Assembly (NCBI GenBank): GCA_942159475.1 | Contig: OW804094.1 | Span: 126,838,755 to 126,902,754, forward strand | Source of the DNA: Sthenelais limicola | Taxonomy: Eukaryota > Annelida > Polychaeta > Phyllodocida > Sigalionidae | Direction of reading: 5' to 3' | DNA: 64,000 nucleotides | Shown here: piece after piece, positions 38,601 to 50,942 of the stretch | Layout: the number at the start of each line of letters is the position of its first letter | Numbering within the stretch: position 1 is the stretch's first letter | Notes under the pieces: model-generated | Seen by the model: only the letters and a program-made list of their open reading frames with translations | The model's database searches: none | Told to the model about the DNA's origin: nothing | Translations under genes and position numbers: made by a program

Positions 38601-40542
38601 GACAGAGAGCCCTGCATAGGAAATTTCCAAACGGGAGCTGAGGCAGTAATGGAAATGCAAACATTGATTGTGCTAGACATTCTCGCCGATTCCTGTTTTA
38701 TCGCACGCACGCCGCTCAGATTTATGGCCATAGAAATTCTATATATTGACGCCGGCAAGAATTCCTGCCAAACTTTCCATGCTTTTAGAGAAAATAACGT
38801 CAAAACGTCATGATCTATCGACGCTGTCCCCGAGGTATTTTGATGGCAGGGGCTCTATCTGATCCTCCGCTACATGTGAAAACACGCCAGCCCCGCCGCA
38901 CAAGCACACTGGCCGATTCAAATGATTTAATTTGTCAATAAAGTTAGGCTTGGTAGCGGTGGGGAGGGGCAGGCTTGGAGGTGTGGAGATGAGATGTCAT
39001 ATTTCATCCGATCCCGTATCCTGCTTGAATAACAGGCGCTAGATCCATCGCTGATGTGCGTGTTAAAAACCCATTTCGGTGTCTGTCGCCTTTCAGCCTT
39101 ACTCTCCCCATCTCACTCCAAGAGCTCCATGGTGCACCTCCCCCTCCCCCCCACCCCCACCAAACCCCTCCTCCCCTCTATTCCCATTTTAAAACACACC
39201 CGCAAATGTTTGCATTTTCACTTTTGACACCGCCCCCAACGACGACGACGCAAGAGCTCGAGTACATACTACACCGCAGTTAATTTATTCGCAAAGCCAA
39301 TGTCACTGACTCATTGTGACAGCGCTTAAATTGTAATAAACGATGATCATTTATATTTTTATAGGATCCAAGTGCCTCCGCTTGCAATTTTTTAAGGCAA
39401 ACCGCCGGATCCAATTGCTGGCCATTAAAATCAAGCCTAATGGGGCCCGGGGTAATAGCTTTCAGACATGGCTTTGAGACCTATAGACTAGGTGTGAATC
39501 GGGTCATTATTGCTTAAATGTCAGTGGCGGAAGCACTGCAGTTACACCACACCAATTGAAAACTAAAATGACGCTATTTCAGGGGAAGCATTAGTGGCTG
39601 ACTTATTGAACTAGTTTAATTGTGGCGGAAGGGCCTGTCAACCACAATAGTGGTAACACATACTTTATTTTGTGAAATAGGACTATGAATCATTGACTTT
39701 GTCCTGCCACTTATCTCGCTGGAATAATGGCTTTGGAAGTATGAACACATCGGCAGGAGATTGTATCAGCCGGTGAAATATAGCCTGACAACGGGATGGT
39801 ATTAGAAAAGTGGAGTTGTTGGTGTGTGATGTTTGCACTTTGATATATAAATACTGCAATTGTGCCAGGTGAATATTGTATGTTTTTGGACTGAAACGTG
39901 GATAATTGTCAACAGTGTGGTAAATCATATATATATATATGCATGTATTGGGTATACATACAGACTGCAGTACATTGAGGCAGCGAGAGAGAAGGAGAAA
40001 ATATAATAAACGCCGCGTCGTTGGAACAAAACGTGAAATGTAAAGCTCTGGCTGTATTCGAAAATTCAATACAGAGACGCACTATATAGGATACAGTCAG
40101 TCTATTGCATTGCTTTGATTTATGGAGATGTTATGTATATTATTTTATAGATAACGCGGTTTGGATTTCACCATTGTTTATGAATGTCGTTCCTATGATA
40201 AGAGGCAGTACCATTCTGCCTATAACCAGCAAATGACCATTCTCTTGGGTATTGCCCTCCGGGTTTATTCCGCTCTTACAATGGGGTCCATATAAGAAGC
40301 AATCGCGGCGTTTCCCCCCATCTAGCGGCGTCGCCTAGTAGCGAGCGAAACCAATTGGATCAGCACGAATTACCGCGAGGCTGTCGAGAGACATTGCTGA
40401 TTAAATTTAATTGAGAACTTGAAAGTATACTTCATTTACCAGCGCAGCAATCTATACTAAGACGATCAGTGTCGGTTGATAAGAAGCGAGTAAATTGACG
40501 CCTGTCCCAAGCAGGCTGTGCTGTTCATTTATGTTGCGTTGA
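35684..40542. other. Non-coding stretch, balanced composition
   Basis: The interval 35949-36559 is open on both strands for about 150-160 codons, but neither product shows a known domain and such lengths occur by chance. A C-rich tract lies at 39137-39176, giving quadruplex potential on the minus strand. An AT microsatellite is at 39927-39940. AATTA and ATTAAT cores are frequent. No gene is assigned. Confidence 0.4.
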
Positions 40543-40560
40543 CTTTTTTTTCTTCTTCAG
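40543..40560 (+). promoter_or_regulatory. Strong splice-acceptor-like site
   Basis: A pyrimidine run of 15 bases (C, eight T, CTTCTT) ends in CAG at 40558-40560, as good as the acceptor of the recognised exon. Downstream DNA stays open for 30 codons in phase 0 (stop TAA 40651-40653). In the phase required after the CAAP1-like exon it stays open for only 15 codons. It could be a terminal or alternative exon, an acceptor of a non-coding transcript, or a decoy. Confidence 0.3.
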
Positions 40561-43500
40561 CCACTGAACGATCACCTTCTCAGTTTTGTTACGGATGCCC
40601 GTTTAAATAATGTGTCACTGGGGGCTCGCACAATCAAGCAGGGGCATTGTTAAGTCCCCGAGCGTAAGCTATTTATCATTTGAGTATACCCGGATCTTGT
40701 AAAGCGAAATTACATTATGTTGAAATATTCAAGACTTAAAGAGAGGGCCTATGTGTTAAGCCAATTGAGGCCATATGTGGCAATCACATTTAAGAGATAC
40801 GTTGGTGATGGAGTCGGCTTTAATGTAATCTGTGGTGCCAACAAAAAAGAACATTCCACATGGCGCTTGTCTGATCGTCTAATTGCTTTGCAATTAAACT
40901 TGTTTTTTCGCTGCTGCTTGGCGAATGAATAATGGAGTAGGCTTGTTCCATTGGTACACTGGGGACAGATGTATTCACGGTTTTTCAAATAATGGCATAA
41001 TCGGCGACAATTAGATATTGATTGGCAAAAAAACTAAAAGGAATCTTTAAACAGATGCCGCTATTGCTTTAATTAAGCCTAGCTCCTGGGTGTTGAGGAT
41101 CGGTGTGTGGGCAGAAGGGAATTCTATATAAATCGCGTGGGGGATCGCTCATAATCCCTCTGCGATACAATGTATCATTGCCGAATAAATTGATCCAACT
41201 CTTGCGACTGGTATGTTTCTGGGAAAGGGAGGAATTGGGAATTCGTGTATTATATGTATTCCTTTGCAAGAAATAGATATTAATGGCAGAACTATGGGAT
41301 TTATTGCTGGTGTTGGGATATTATAAGCTGTGACCCTGAGGAGTCAAAATGATGTCCTATAGCCTTTTGTCAGGCATATATATAGGTGGTGATTAGTTGT
41401 TCTTTAAGCGAGCGACCCCTTCTACTATACCTTCCCATTTGGAGAGGTGGGGACCAGATAGACAGGTCTGTTGAAACAAAAGGCCTGGCTTCACTCCCTT
41501 GGTGAGAGCCATAATCGGAGGCAAGGACCTTAGAGAAACTTCGAATTAAGACTGTTACCCTTGAGATGCGGGAGCTGATTGATCTGGCGTGCTTCTGGGA
41601 GGGCCCGAATTAAAGACGGCCACCGCTCGGCGTCGGCCTCCGCCGGGGAACGGTGAATTTTAAATGAAAATAGACACTTGTTTATAGAGCCTTGGACGGC
41701 GTGTCCCGTCTGGGTGGGACTCTAGGTTAACGACCCAGGCTGAGGGCTTGAGCAGAAGAAACCAGTAGGAGCTACTCGCCTCCTTGGGGACTAGGGTTCT
41801 GTGATAGGCTCGAGCCGAGCCCCTGCCATAGAATCTGCCATCCCCCTCGCTGGGGACATGCCAATCTTGGTAGGGAGCCACATTGTTCTCCATTCACTGG
41901 CCCCCAATAAAAAAGCTAACTTGGATGTTGACATAGGGCGGTCAAAAAAGGGGAAGCTCTAGCTTCAACCGTGACATCTCCGCTGGCTGGTATTAGCCAA
42001 GCAGCTTGACTGTACTCAAAAAGACTGCCCGAGCTTCAACCTTCACCCGTTCCCATTGAGTCATCGGCGATAACATTTCATTAACTCTTTATCTTTTTAA
42101 AAAAAAGAAGCGCGCCTGAAAAAGCTTGATATTCGCGGCATTTCAATCCCTCGAGGCCTTTTGATTGCAGCGCCCGTCTATTATAGGCAGGTATTTAGCA
42201 TACTTGTGAAATGTTTTTATCAGATTTTATAATATTTTTTTTTATTAGTGGAGGAAATTTGTTTTATAGAGTGTCAAAAAGACAGATTTAGCTTATCGAG
42301 TGAATGGTACTTGGTCACATATGGTGCCTCTTTACGCACATGGCCTTGATATATAGGTTTACCTGTGGCTCTTTCCCTTTGATCAGTTCCCACTGCCGTA
42401 CTTATTGGACTTTAACATATTCCACACTACATTTTACTTTACTTTTGTGCAATACAAACCACTCACCTCTTCACCTGGTGTCATGTATACCAGAATTTAT
42501 TTCTTTTATTGTAACTAACAAAATTATTTTTTAATTAGGACAAATGTTGTAAACTCTATTATAACTACCATTATATTTATATTCTAGGCGACCCATGAAA
42601 TCATTCGAGTCGTCGAGAATCTGTATCTGTAATTTGTGTCAAATTTGTTTAAAGTGTAATAATATCGATGAGAGTCAATATTCCATATGTAACATGATAG
42701 AGTAAGTAACATGTAGTACATATCCCCCATGGAAAGCATTGTTAATGTTATACATTTCTCTCACAGAACATCGATAATAATCTCCCTATTAAAATGACCT
42801 TGATATTTATCTTGATGCTGGCAAAAGGTACTATAGTATTGAGAAAAAAACTGCGAATATTATACAATATAGGGTATTTAACTGCCATCATATTCACTGC
42901 CTGTATAGTTAGGAAATATGTATACATGTATAAGTATACATATAAGTATTGGGATACAGATATATTTCTTTTTTCCAAAAATAAACCAATCTACTCCCCA
43001 TTTCTTGATGGAACCAATGATCATCTTACATCAGAAATCTCTCTTGACGCACGATCACTCAAATCAGATGACATTATGAGTGTGGTAACTATAAATAGAA
43101 TATTGCTTGATGAATTTGCGTAGGTTTTGTGCAGCGAGATATTATTATTGGTTTTATATATTCTCATCTTCCACGGCGCAACTAGCTAGGTCAATTGTTC
43201 TTCCTGATATTTGATCGACCATTTTTCTATTATTCTATTGATAAATATTAGATCTACTTTGCAATGAATCCTATTTCTGTTAGGGGCAATTGAGAAAATT
43301 GATGTGTCTGTGTTGACTTGACTAGCAATGACATTGCTATGAAATGAAATGAAATTGTCTACGTAGTTATTTCTTTTCTTGTGATTTGAAATAACGTATT
43401 TATTACAAATGACATTGCTATGGATAGTTCTTTCAAAGGTGCACTCTCGGTCAAAGCTACAGATTTTCTAAATTTTGTTTCGTTCTTTCCCAACCCATCT

Positions 43501-43690
43501 TAAAGCCATTTAACCAACATTTTTTGAGGATTTTGTCTGTTTTTGCTACAGGGTTTCATATAAACGTGTACATTTTATTTCGATGACCCGCCAGAATCCT
43601 TTCCTGTTGTGGCTTCACTTATCATCGCTCACCGGCGCCAGTTGAGTTTTCTGTCGACCGATTCGACCTATATAAACAAAATGGACTTCA
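40561..43690. other. Non-coding stretch
   Basis: A CpG-richer patch lies at about 41590-41660. From 42200 it turns AT-rich. A 109-codon frame at 42794-43123 has no recognised family. A 15-base unit AATGACATTGCTATG is repeated at 43327-43341 and 43408-43422. No gene is assigned. Confidence 0.4.
43327..43422 (+). repeat. Direct repeat of a 15-base unit, 81 bp apart
   Basis: AATGACATTGCTATG is present exactly at 43327-43341 and 43408-43422. The DNA between the copies is AT-rich and not itself repeated. It may be part of the larger diverged repeat that continues to about 43790. Confidence 0.7.
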
Positions 43691-43795
43691 AATTTGTGGA
43701 TTAACATAAAAATATTAGCAGAATATTGAGAAATTCAGTCCTATAACTCAAAATTGTGTTTGTCGTAATAGCTGAGAACGCAACTTTAACTCTCG
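43690..43795 (+). repeat. Dispersed repeat, copy 2
   Basis: The core at 43759-43790 matches 25 of 32 bases of 17178-17209 in the same orientation. Upstream similarity (AACATAAAA, then AGAAATT, then CTCA) is weaker. No terminal structures are seen. Confidence 0.4.
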
Positions 43796-45797
43796 ATCTG
43801 CCTTGTTCTGCCTTCACCGGATTTAATAGTTATTCTGTGTGGAAGGTTCCAACACGAAGACAGTATTTATAGCCAGTGTAGTTTGCAGGATCCCGTGACA
43901 TTGAGAACACTCCAATAAAAACGAGTAAAGGATGCTTTAGATCAGAGAGATCCATTTGTATTTTGTGCATATAGTGCCCTAGGGACGGTGATCCCTGTGA
44001 TCATCAAGTAGGTTTGGACATGGATCCTTCAAGGTATTGACAGTGAACGCTTTGAAAGCGCCCTGCAAAAGTCACCCGAGTCTTGGTTGCGGCAGTAATG
44101 AGGTGACCAGGTAATGTGATCCTGATGAACCTGTGAACGACGCCAGAGCGGACAGTCGTTATCACGAAATGCAACTGGCAAATGGATCTCCACTAAAACT
44201 TACAACTGAAGAGGCCAAGTGGGGGAAAGCACTTGATGTGTGCATTGACTAAATCATAAAAGTCCTCTTTGCAAGTCGAACCTGTTAGATGGAACTGAAT
44301 TATGAATATACTCCTTGTAAAGATACGACTGTGTGATGTCTCTCTTCTTCATATAAAATCTTACTGCCTGAGATTCATCCTGGTTTTCCTCTTTAATATT
44401 TCATTTCCAACTCACCTCTGAGATGGCTTAGTTCGATGGAAAATCAAGGCGTATTCATAAAACTTCCCTTCGGAAGTGTATTTCTAATTTGGGTGCACTA
44501 GATATTAACCAGGAACTTTCATGGGTCAAACGTTAGAAAATGTACATTTCGCAGACACCAACCTTCTTAAATCCTCCCGGATTTAGACATAATTGAGACT
44601 CAACATTATAACAGTACTAATCTTTTAAATCAACACAATATCTTATTATCACTTATAATCAGTATTTAAAACATTTCCAGCCTAATTTAGCGGAATTTAA
44701 CTTAATGTGTACAGCTGCCGATTGTACATTTTCTAAAGCGCTGGCCCTTTAGTGGACTTGAGCCTTAATAGGAAGAAAGAAAGTTATCAGAATTCTGTAA
44801 TCATGAAAGGAAAGAGATGTCAAATGAGAAAATTAATGGACCAACGCTGACGTTTACTTTCCATACTTTGAAATTGAGCTGTATTAATATTTTTCTAGCT
44901 TCCGACAGATCCTCGCTGTACATGTAGAAATACGGCTCTTTTTACTTCCCCTCGAGAAATGGCGCTACAAGTTCTGTCCCTATCAAATTTTAATCACTAG
45001 TAAATATATATTGATACGTGTACGCAGACGATCATAGAAGATTTTTTACTCTTAACATTGCAATATAACGGCTATAACTGAAATTACTTTGGTCTGTATC
45101 GGAATGATAACCACAAAAACTCATCCACTGCGAACTGATTATCTGTCTTTGTTATTGCATAGGAGCGATTTCGAAATCAAATATATCCATAGCTTTGGAC
45201 CTAAGTGTGTAACATCTCCCACTATAAAAAATACATTGCTTAGCGGAAATGTAGAAATGAAGTCTTTTTGTTCTTATAAATAAATGTGAGCTTCGAGAGA
45301 AAGAATAGCAGTCCATCGTATAGTGAAGGGTTTTTATCGTACTCTAAAATCAGGGAGAGATGTGTAGTAGGATTATGATAAGATTCTCCATTCTCATGAA
45401 GGAATGGAATTTGACAGGTCTTGCGGGCAGACAAGATGATTTTTGTTTTATAACCCTTTCAGCGCGGCACCCTCTCAGACCATAAGCTACTGAAATGGAC
45501 TTAATTGATAAATGCTTCACATTGAAAGGAGCTCATTTTGGGTGGCATTGGGACACTTCGTCACCTGGAACTGACAGCTTCTATTAACCGTGAGAAGTAC
45601 TTTATAGGCTACACTGAAACATTGATATCTACTGGTGTGAGAAGTAACGCGGGGCTTCAAGGATTTATGTTCCTTTAAATGCGGTGGGTTTTCAATTGAG
45701 TGGCATGTAGAATAATTTTTGTTAATTGCCCGTCCGTGATTTATATATATCATCTATGTTACTGGTGGTGGACTACATGTTCATAAGCACCGTCAGA
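43796..45797. other. Non-coding stretch, AT-rich
   Basis: There is nothing beyond short AT-rich runs and scattered small frames. No exon, RNA gene or repeat is recognised up to the MITE. Confidence 0.45.
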
Positions 45798-45800
45798 TTA

Positions 45801-45971
45801 AGGCCCTTATCCACTGAACTGATCATCTCGACTGGGGGCATGATGAATACGGCGGTAGCCGACTGTCGGCCGTCAGCCGAGTGTCTCCCATCGAAGCTGG
45901 ATTAATCCACTCGCCAGGCCGTTTTCCATATATTGTATGGTGGGGGAAATCGCCTCAGTGGATAAAGGCCT
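45801..45971 (+). mobile_element. Non-autonomous inverted-repeat element (MITE), Harbinger-like
   Basis: The 171-bp element begins AGGCCCTTATCCACTG and ends with its near-complement CAGTGGATAAAGGCCT (one mismatch). It is flanked on both sides by TTA (45798-45800 and 45972-45974), a three-base target duplication typical of PIF/Harbinger transposons. There is no coding capacity. A related terminus lies at 6474-6499, confirming a family. The superfamily assignment rests only on target size and is inference. Confidence 0.75.
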
Positions 45972-45974
45972 TTA

Positions 45975-48900
45975 TTCGGCCTCCCAGTCATTATAGCCAT
46001 AACAGTCTAATAGGATGAACCATCTGTTAGTATGTATTTGTCGCGGGGAAAACATGGCTAAAATATTCAAATCATGAACGACAAGGTTTTCTACCATCTT
46101 TTCACTTGTCGACGCGCAGCTGGTACCTCCCATAAATAAATATAATTGGTCGAGATTGGAACATTGAAAGCGGGGATCTTGCTGTGATTTTCAATTAGAT
46201 TCCACATGGGCCTTGGCAGCTAAGCAGCACCAACTGTTGCAGATTTCTGATTATAATTGACAGGCGCTAATTGTTAATGACACATTTGATGTTATGATAT
46301 ATGATGTCGGGGGCTCTGTATGAGAAATGCTATTATACATCGCCATTGCTGTGGAGCCAAACATTGAAGCTAAATCAGGCAATATATTTGCGGCCGGAAA
46401 ATAAATGTCAGCCAGTAATTTGTCTCAAGGATGGCTAATGATGCCTCGGCGTAATTTAATGGGGAACACTTCGTTCGTAAGCAGCGACTCCAATTTATAT
46501 AATATGGGGCGATTTCATATCATAAGTATCCCTTGCCATTATTTGATATTAATAAGATCTCGATTTTTACCATTCGTGCCACATACTTCACAGTGAGAAA
46601 ACAAAGCAAGCCCGTGTAGGACAAAACTCCCATTAGTAGGCATTGACACTTCAAAAGATGACAGCCGGAGACAAAAAATATTCATATTCTTGGCGGGTGA
46701 TCTTCGCAAAGCCGAGAAAAGCCTATGAGAAGAAAGTTTTGTTTATTTAGCGTCTCTCATCTAAGATGATCGACTTTGTAGGCTAACATTGGCGCTGCTT
46801 TGAAGGGGCACACCAGCATCTTTATTGTTGTAGTTGTCTCTTTGATTTGCTTCGCCAACAAACAAAAAATATATCCTCTCCAACATGAAAGCTCTCTCAC
46901 TGAAGCTGGTGTCCTTAGCTCTTGCTAGTCATTTGCCAAAGCTGCATGACGGGTCTGAGTGGTCCCAGTGTCCTTGGGAGGGGTCACTTGCAACCCTCTT
47001 AATGTCACACCCCTAAATGACTGTCTCGCCCTCTTTGATATGTAGTGTCTACCGGAGCATCGATTTGCAATTCCAAATTTGTCGCCATTGTCACCTGTCA
47101 AAATCTAAACATGATATGTCCATTTGTTTGCCTTGGGCGTGCTCATATGGTGGGGCCCGCACTGGCGAGCATGGTCCCACTTGTTAATGACTAGCCCATA
47201 TGGCACCAGGCTAGGCGACAAGCACCTCGTCTCCACAATACAGGGTCGCCCCCTCGGGCCGGTTTGTAACAGATGGAAGGCTGGCAAAACAAGCAAAACT
47301 TACAAAAATCATATAACCGCACGATCCCCTGCTTATATCAAAACAAACAGCCCATGCTCCGACGAGTGTGTGCCTGGCTCAATTGTATTCTTCTCTCCCC
47401 CTTTTTCACCTCACCGCCGAGGGTAATACTTCTCAAAATAAAAGGCCAGGGGGCGTTGGACCCCGGGTCTCCTGTATGTGCGTGCGCATCCGGACGCTGG
47501 CACTGATCGAGTCGTAATTTTTTCGAAGGCAGAGATCGCGATGATGCAATTTGTTCACTGAATCTATTATCATGTATTATCGGACATTAGCGCTCTTTTT
47601 TTACACTCCGACTCCTCCCTAAGTTTCACCTTTGGCTCCACCTTGCTCAAGGTGACCTGGACATTCAGTGTAAATGTGTCACAAGCAGGACGTGACGTTT
47701 GTTGACACCCCGACAGCTTACAAGAAAACTAATGTAATCCTTCGCCTCCAGGAAAATATGATGATAGATTCACACACATTGCAAATCATTGAGGTAGAGA
47801 TTAATGACCTGATTGCGTGTGATGCTATGAAGATTGATTTTGGTCTGGCCATATATATATCTCAATGACCCGTAGCCCACTGGCTAATGCTTATTTATAG
47901 GCCTAAATCGCTGCGAAGCGTCGATATGCATTTTTTTCAGTGCGAAAACCACATGACAGCGCGTCTGTTCGAAGTGATTATCTCTAATTATCATTTATGT
48001 GCGCTTCCTTAGCCCCATCTAGTTAAGCATTAACTTTTTTTTCTGCTGTCATTTTCAAAATGTTTACCTAAGTGACAGTAAGTTGATAAATCAGTGCAGT
48101 CAGTAAAAATAAATCTCGGTTAGAAAAAGGGGTTTGTTGAGATAGTGTCAAAATGGTTCATGCTGTGAATGAATGAAATATGAATGTCAATGACCGACTG
48201 TGTGATATATGAGTTCATCGGCCTTCCAAGCCTAAAATGTAGATCACTTAAAAAACGATGTCAATGTTCGTATTCCATACCACCTCGGGCTATAGCTGTA
48301 ATCTAGAAAAATAAAGAGGTAAACCTGAACCTCCGAAGCAGGATCAATCCATGTTAAAAAGAGGCGTTAAATCGGATGCAAATCCTAACAGATTGAATCT
48401 CGTTCAACAGGGTGTTTGTTCTGTCAATCCCCTCAGAGACTGGAACTAAAAAGTCTGAGGTCTTGTTTTTTAAATCCCCCACGCATTGAATCACACACAG
48501 AGGATGTGTTTCCAAGCGTGCCATTATTGTGTCAGTCGCCCACGATGACGACTCCAATTGAACGTGAGGGAGTGAGAGAGCGCATTAAATGACTTGTGCA
48601 AAGCATGCTCTTATAAAAAAAAACGCGCTCCACACACTCTCTCCTGTGGGAGAAAGCAGAAGAGGGAGCGCACGTGCCAGCCCGCCTTCACACTAGCAAG
48701 TTTTTCCCCGCTCTTCAATTTGCTCTTGTTCGATTACAATAAAAAAAAATGGGAGGGAGGGGAAAAAAACTCGCGCTACGAGGACCTGTAGTTTGAGACG
48801 GGGGATTGGTGGTGTCAATAGGAAAATCGTTTTGAGTGAAGGGAGAGGGAAGCTTGCGGCACTTGAGAAGGGATTCTTAAGCGGCAAATGGTTTGTTTTT

Positions 48901-49838
48901 TCCCTCAGCGTCTTAAAGATGCTACCCTCACAGGTTGTGTGTTCTGATCCGGCGCTATGAAGAGAGGAAGATATCTATGGAGGAGGTCTTGTAAGCCGAG
49001 ACATGGAACTTCTTTCAGCTTTAAGTGCAGTATTCAGAGTGTTTATGCATTTGTCATCCAACACGCCTCCACTAAACACTGACATATCAACAGGCGCTTT
49101 TCACCTCGCTGGAAATCACTTGTGTTGGGTGTACCGACTTCTTACTGGATTTTCAGCCCCGTCCCCGCGGAGCTATTTGCTAAATGTTGTGTATAAATAT
49201 TCATCACTGCCCCCGAAATTAGTCTGAATAAAAATAGACTGAATAGGAAAAATGGGTTTTCGGTGAAGGGATCGGCAGCAGAAAAGTCTTCATGTATGTG
49301 CGTGAGGATATTCATGCATATTAACGAAGATAAGATAATGTAATTTGACTTTCCATTATATAATATTATGTATACATGTATGTGAGCGTGAGTATCAATT
49401 TCGACATAATTGTGTCTTCTTTGATCAATACAGGATCAGAGATCACAGACTAAAATTAGAATCACAATTGAAAATAAAGTGTGTTTCTTAGCTAGCTTTA
49501 ATTAGAAAAAGAAAATGTAAAATATCACTGTTTATTGATGTTATTATTACTAGTAATGTTTATTTCCTTGTTACACAAAATCAAAAATCACTATTCATAA
49601 CTTCCATATAAATAGTTTTGACGAAATTAGATCTAATTGCTTTTTTTTCCATTTATGCACTCCCATGACTGTTTTTTATTAGCCGTTAAATTAAAAGATT
49701 TCATATTCTATTCTGATTTATCTATCAGGAAGAACTTAATTAATGTGTCTGAAACATATTAGACCTAATGAAATGTACCATATATAATGGCAATGCATGA
49801 AAACCATCTGATTTTTTCAAAAGATTTTATTTACACTG
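45975..49838. other. Non-coding stretch
   Basis: Composition is balanced with homeodomain-type cores (many ATTAAT and AATTA) and purine-rich patches near 48720-48860. No exon is recognised. An octamer-like ATGCAAAT occurs near 48377. Confidence 0.4.
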
Positions 49839-49852
49839 GGGGGGGGGGGGGG
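49839..49852 (+). repeat. 14-G homopolymer
   Basis: An uninterrupted G run in an AT-rich setting. Length polymorphism or sequencing error is likely. Confidence 0.9.
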
Positions 49853-50927
49853 TCACAATTCCCTAACTCCTGTTAAAACATCTGAATAAAGAAATGATAA
49901 TAAGGACAATAACTTTGATGAAATAGGCCTAACTATTTATGATATGGCTAATGGAAAAGGTTTAAAACTTATATCGCTGGCAGTAAACTTGTGGTCATAT
50001 CATGATTGCCTAGCCTCTCTCCGCTCTCTCTGCCTTAAACTTGCAACCTTAAAGCAGCATTTCCAGCTCAATTGATCACAAAATTCTTTCTAAATTCTTC
50101 AAAGAATCCTATAGAAGCATTGCTATGTAGAGTATCGGGGTGAACAGTAGTCCCTAAACAGCAGGAAACAATGCGAAAAGGTGAAAAGGTGAGCGATACT
50201 AGGTGCATACGTATTTATAAACAAATTCTGATCACAAGTGGATTTAGGTGTTATCGCAAAGATGGCGAATCTGAACATAATATATAAACTCAACACTCAC
50301 CGAAATCTTTTAAACTTTGGACCAGATGACCTTCGGATCGGTAGGAAAGGAATTGGCAAATTAAATTGGGAAAATTCATTTTTGGATCGAAAATTAAACG
50401 AGATTGCAGCTTTAAGAACGATTTACTGCCGTTCTATAGAGAAATCAAAGGTGAGACACCTCCAGGTCGCACCCTTAGTCTCTCGTGTGAAGACTTGGGG
50501 GTCAGGAAATTGTTATCCTGTTTAGAGCACCAATCAATAGGGTAAAGGGGGTGAAGTCCGCATGACAGTACTTTTCTCGCACTACCAATAAAGGTACATA
50601 TCACAGGGCTGTGGAAAGTGAGGTAAATTGCAACTTTTCATAAGTTCAACCACTCAGAAAATGGCATCACGAGAGGCTTCAAAGATGCACTCACACGCCC
50701 ATGAACAGGTCATTGGAGTTTTTACCTTTCATTCGTCATACATGTAAGGAAGGAGCCAGTGAGTGGTACATTGCCTTTCACGTGCTTTGTTCCTTATTTT
50801 TCCCTTCCACTTAATTAGATCTGAGTGGGAGATTAAGAGATGATTCGTGTTTATTTCCTGGACCGTTGTCTTTGTGTGCTGTCCTATATATATACATGTA
50901 TACACTGACCATTGGAAATAGCCTTTG

Positions 50928-50942
50928 CTCCTCCTCCTCCTC
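50928..50942 (+). repeat. CTC trinucleotide microsatellite
   Basis: About five units of CTC, followed by further imperfect CTCC-rich DNA to about 50970. Confidence 0.85.

Noticed and set aside
41560..41610. LEMR-encoding stretch resembling the CAAP1 C-terminal helix
   Set aside because: Only four residues agree, stops lie close upstream in the same frame, and the following residues do not fit the A-R-A-I-K-A-L pattern.
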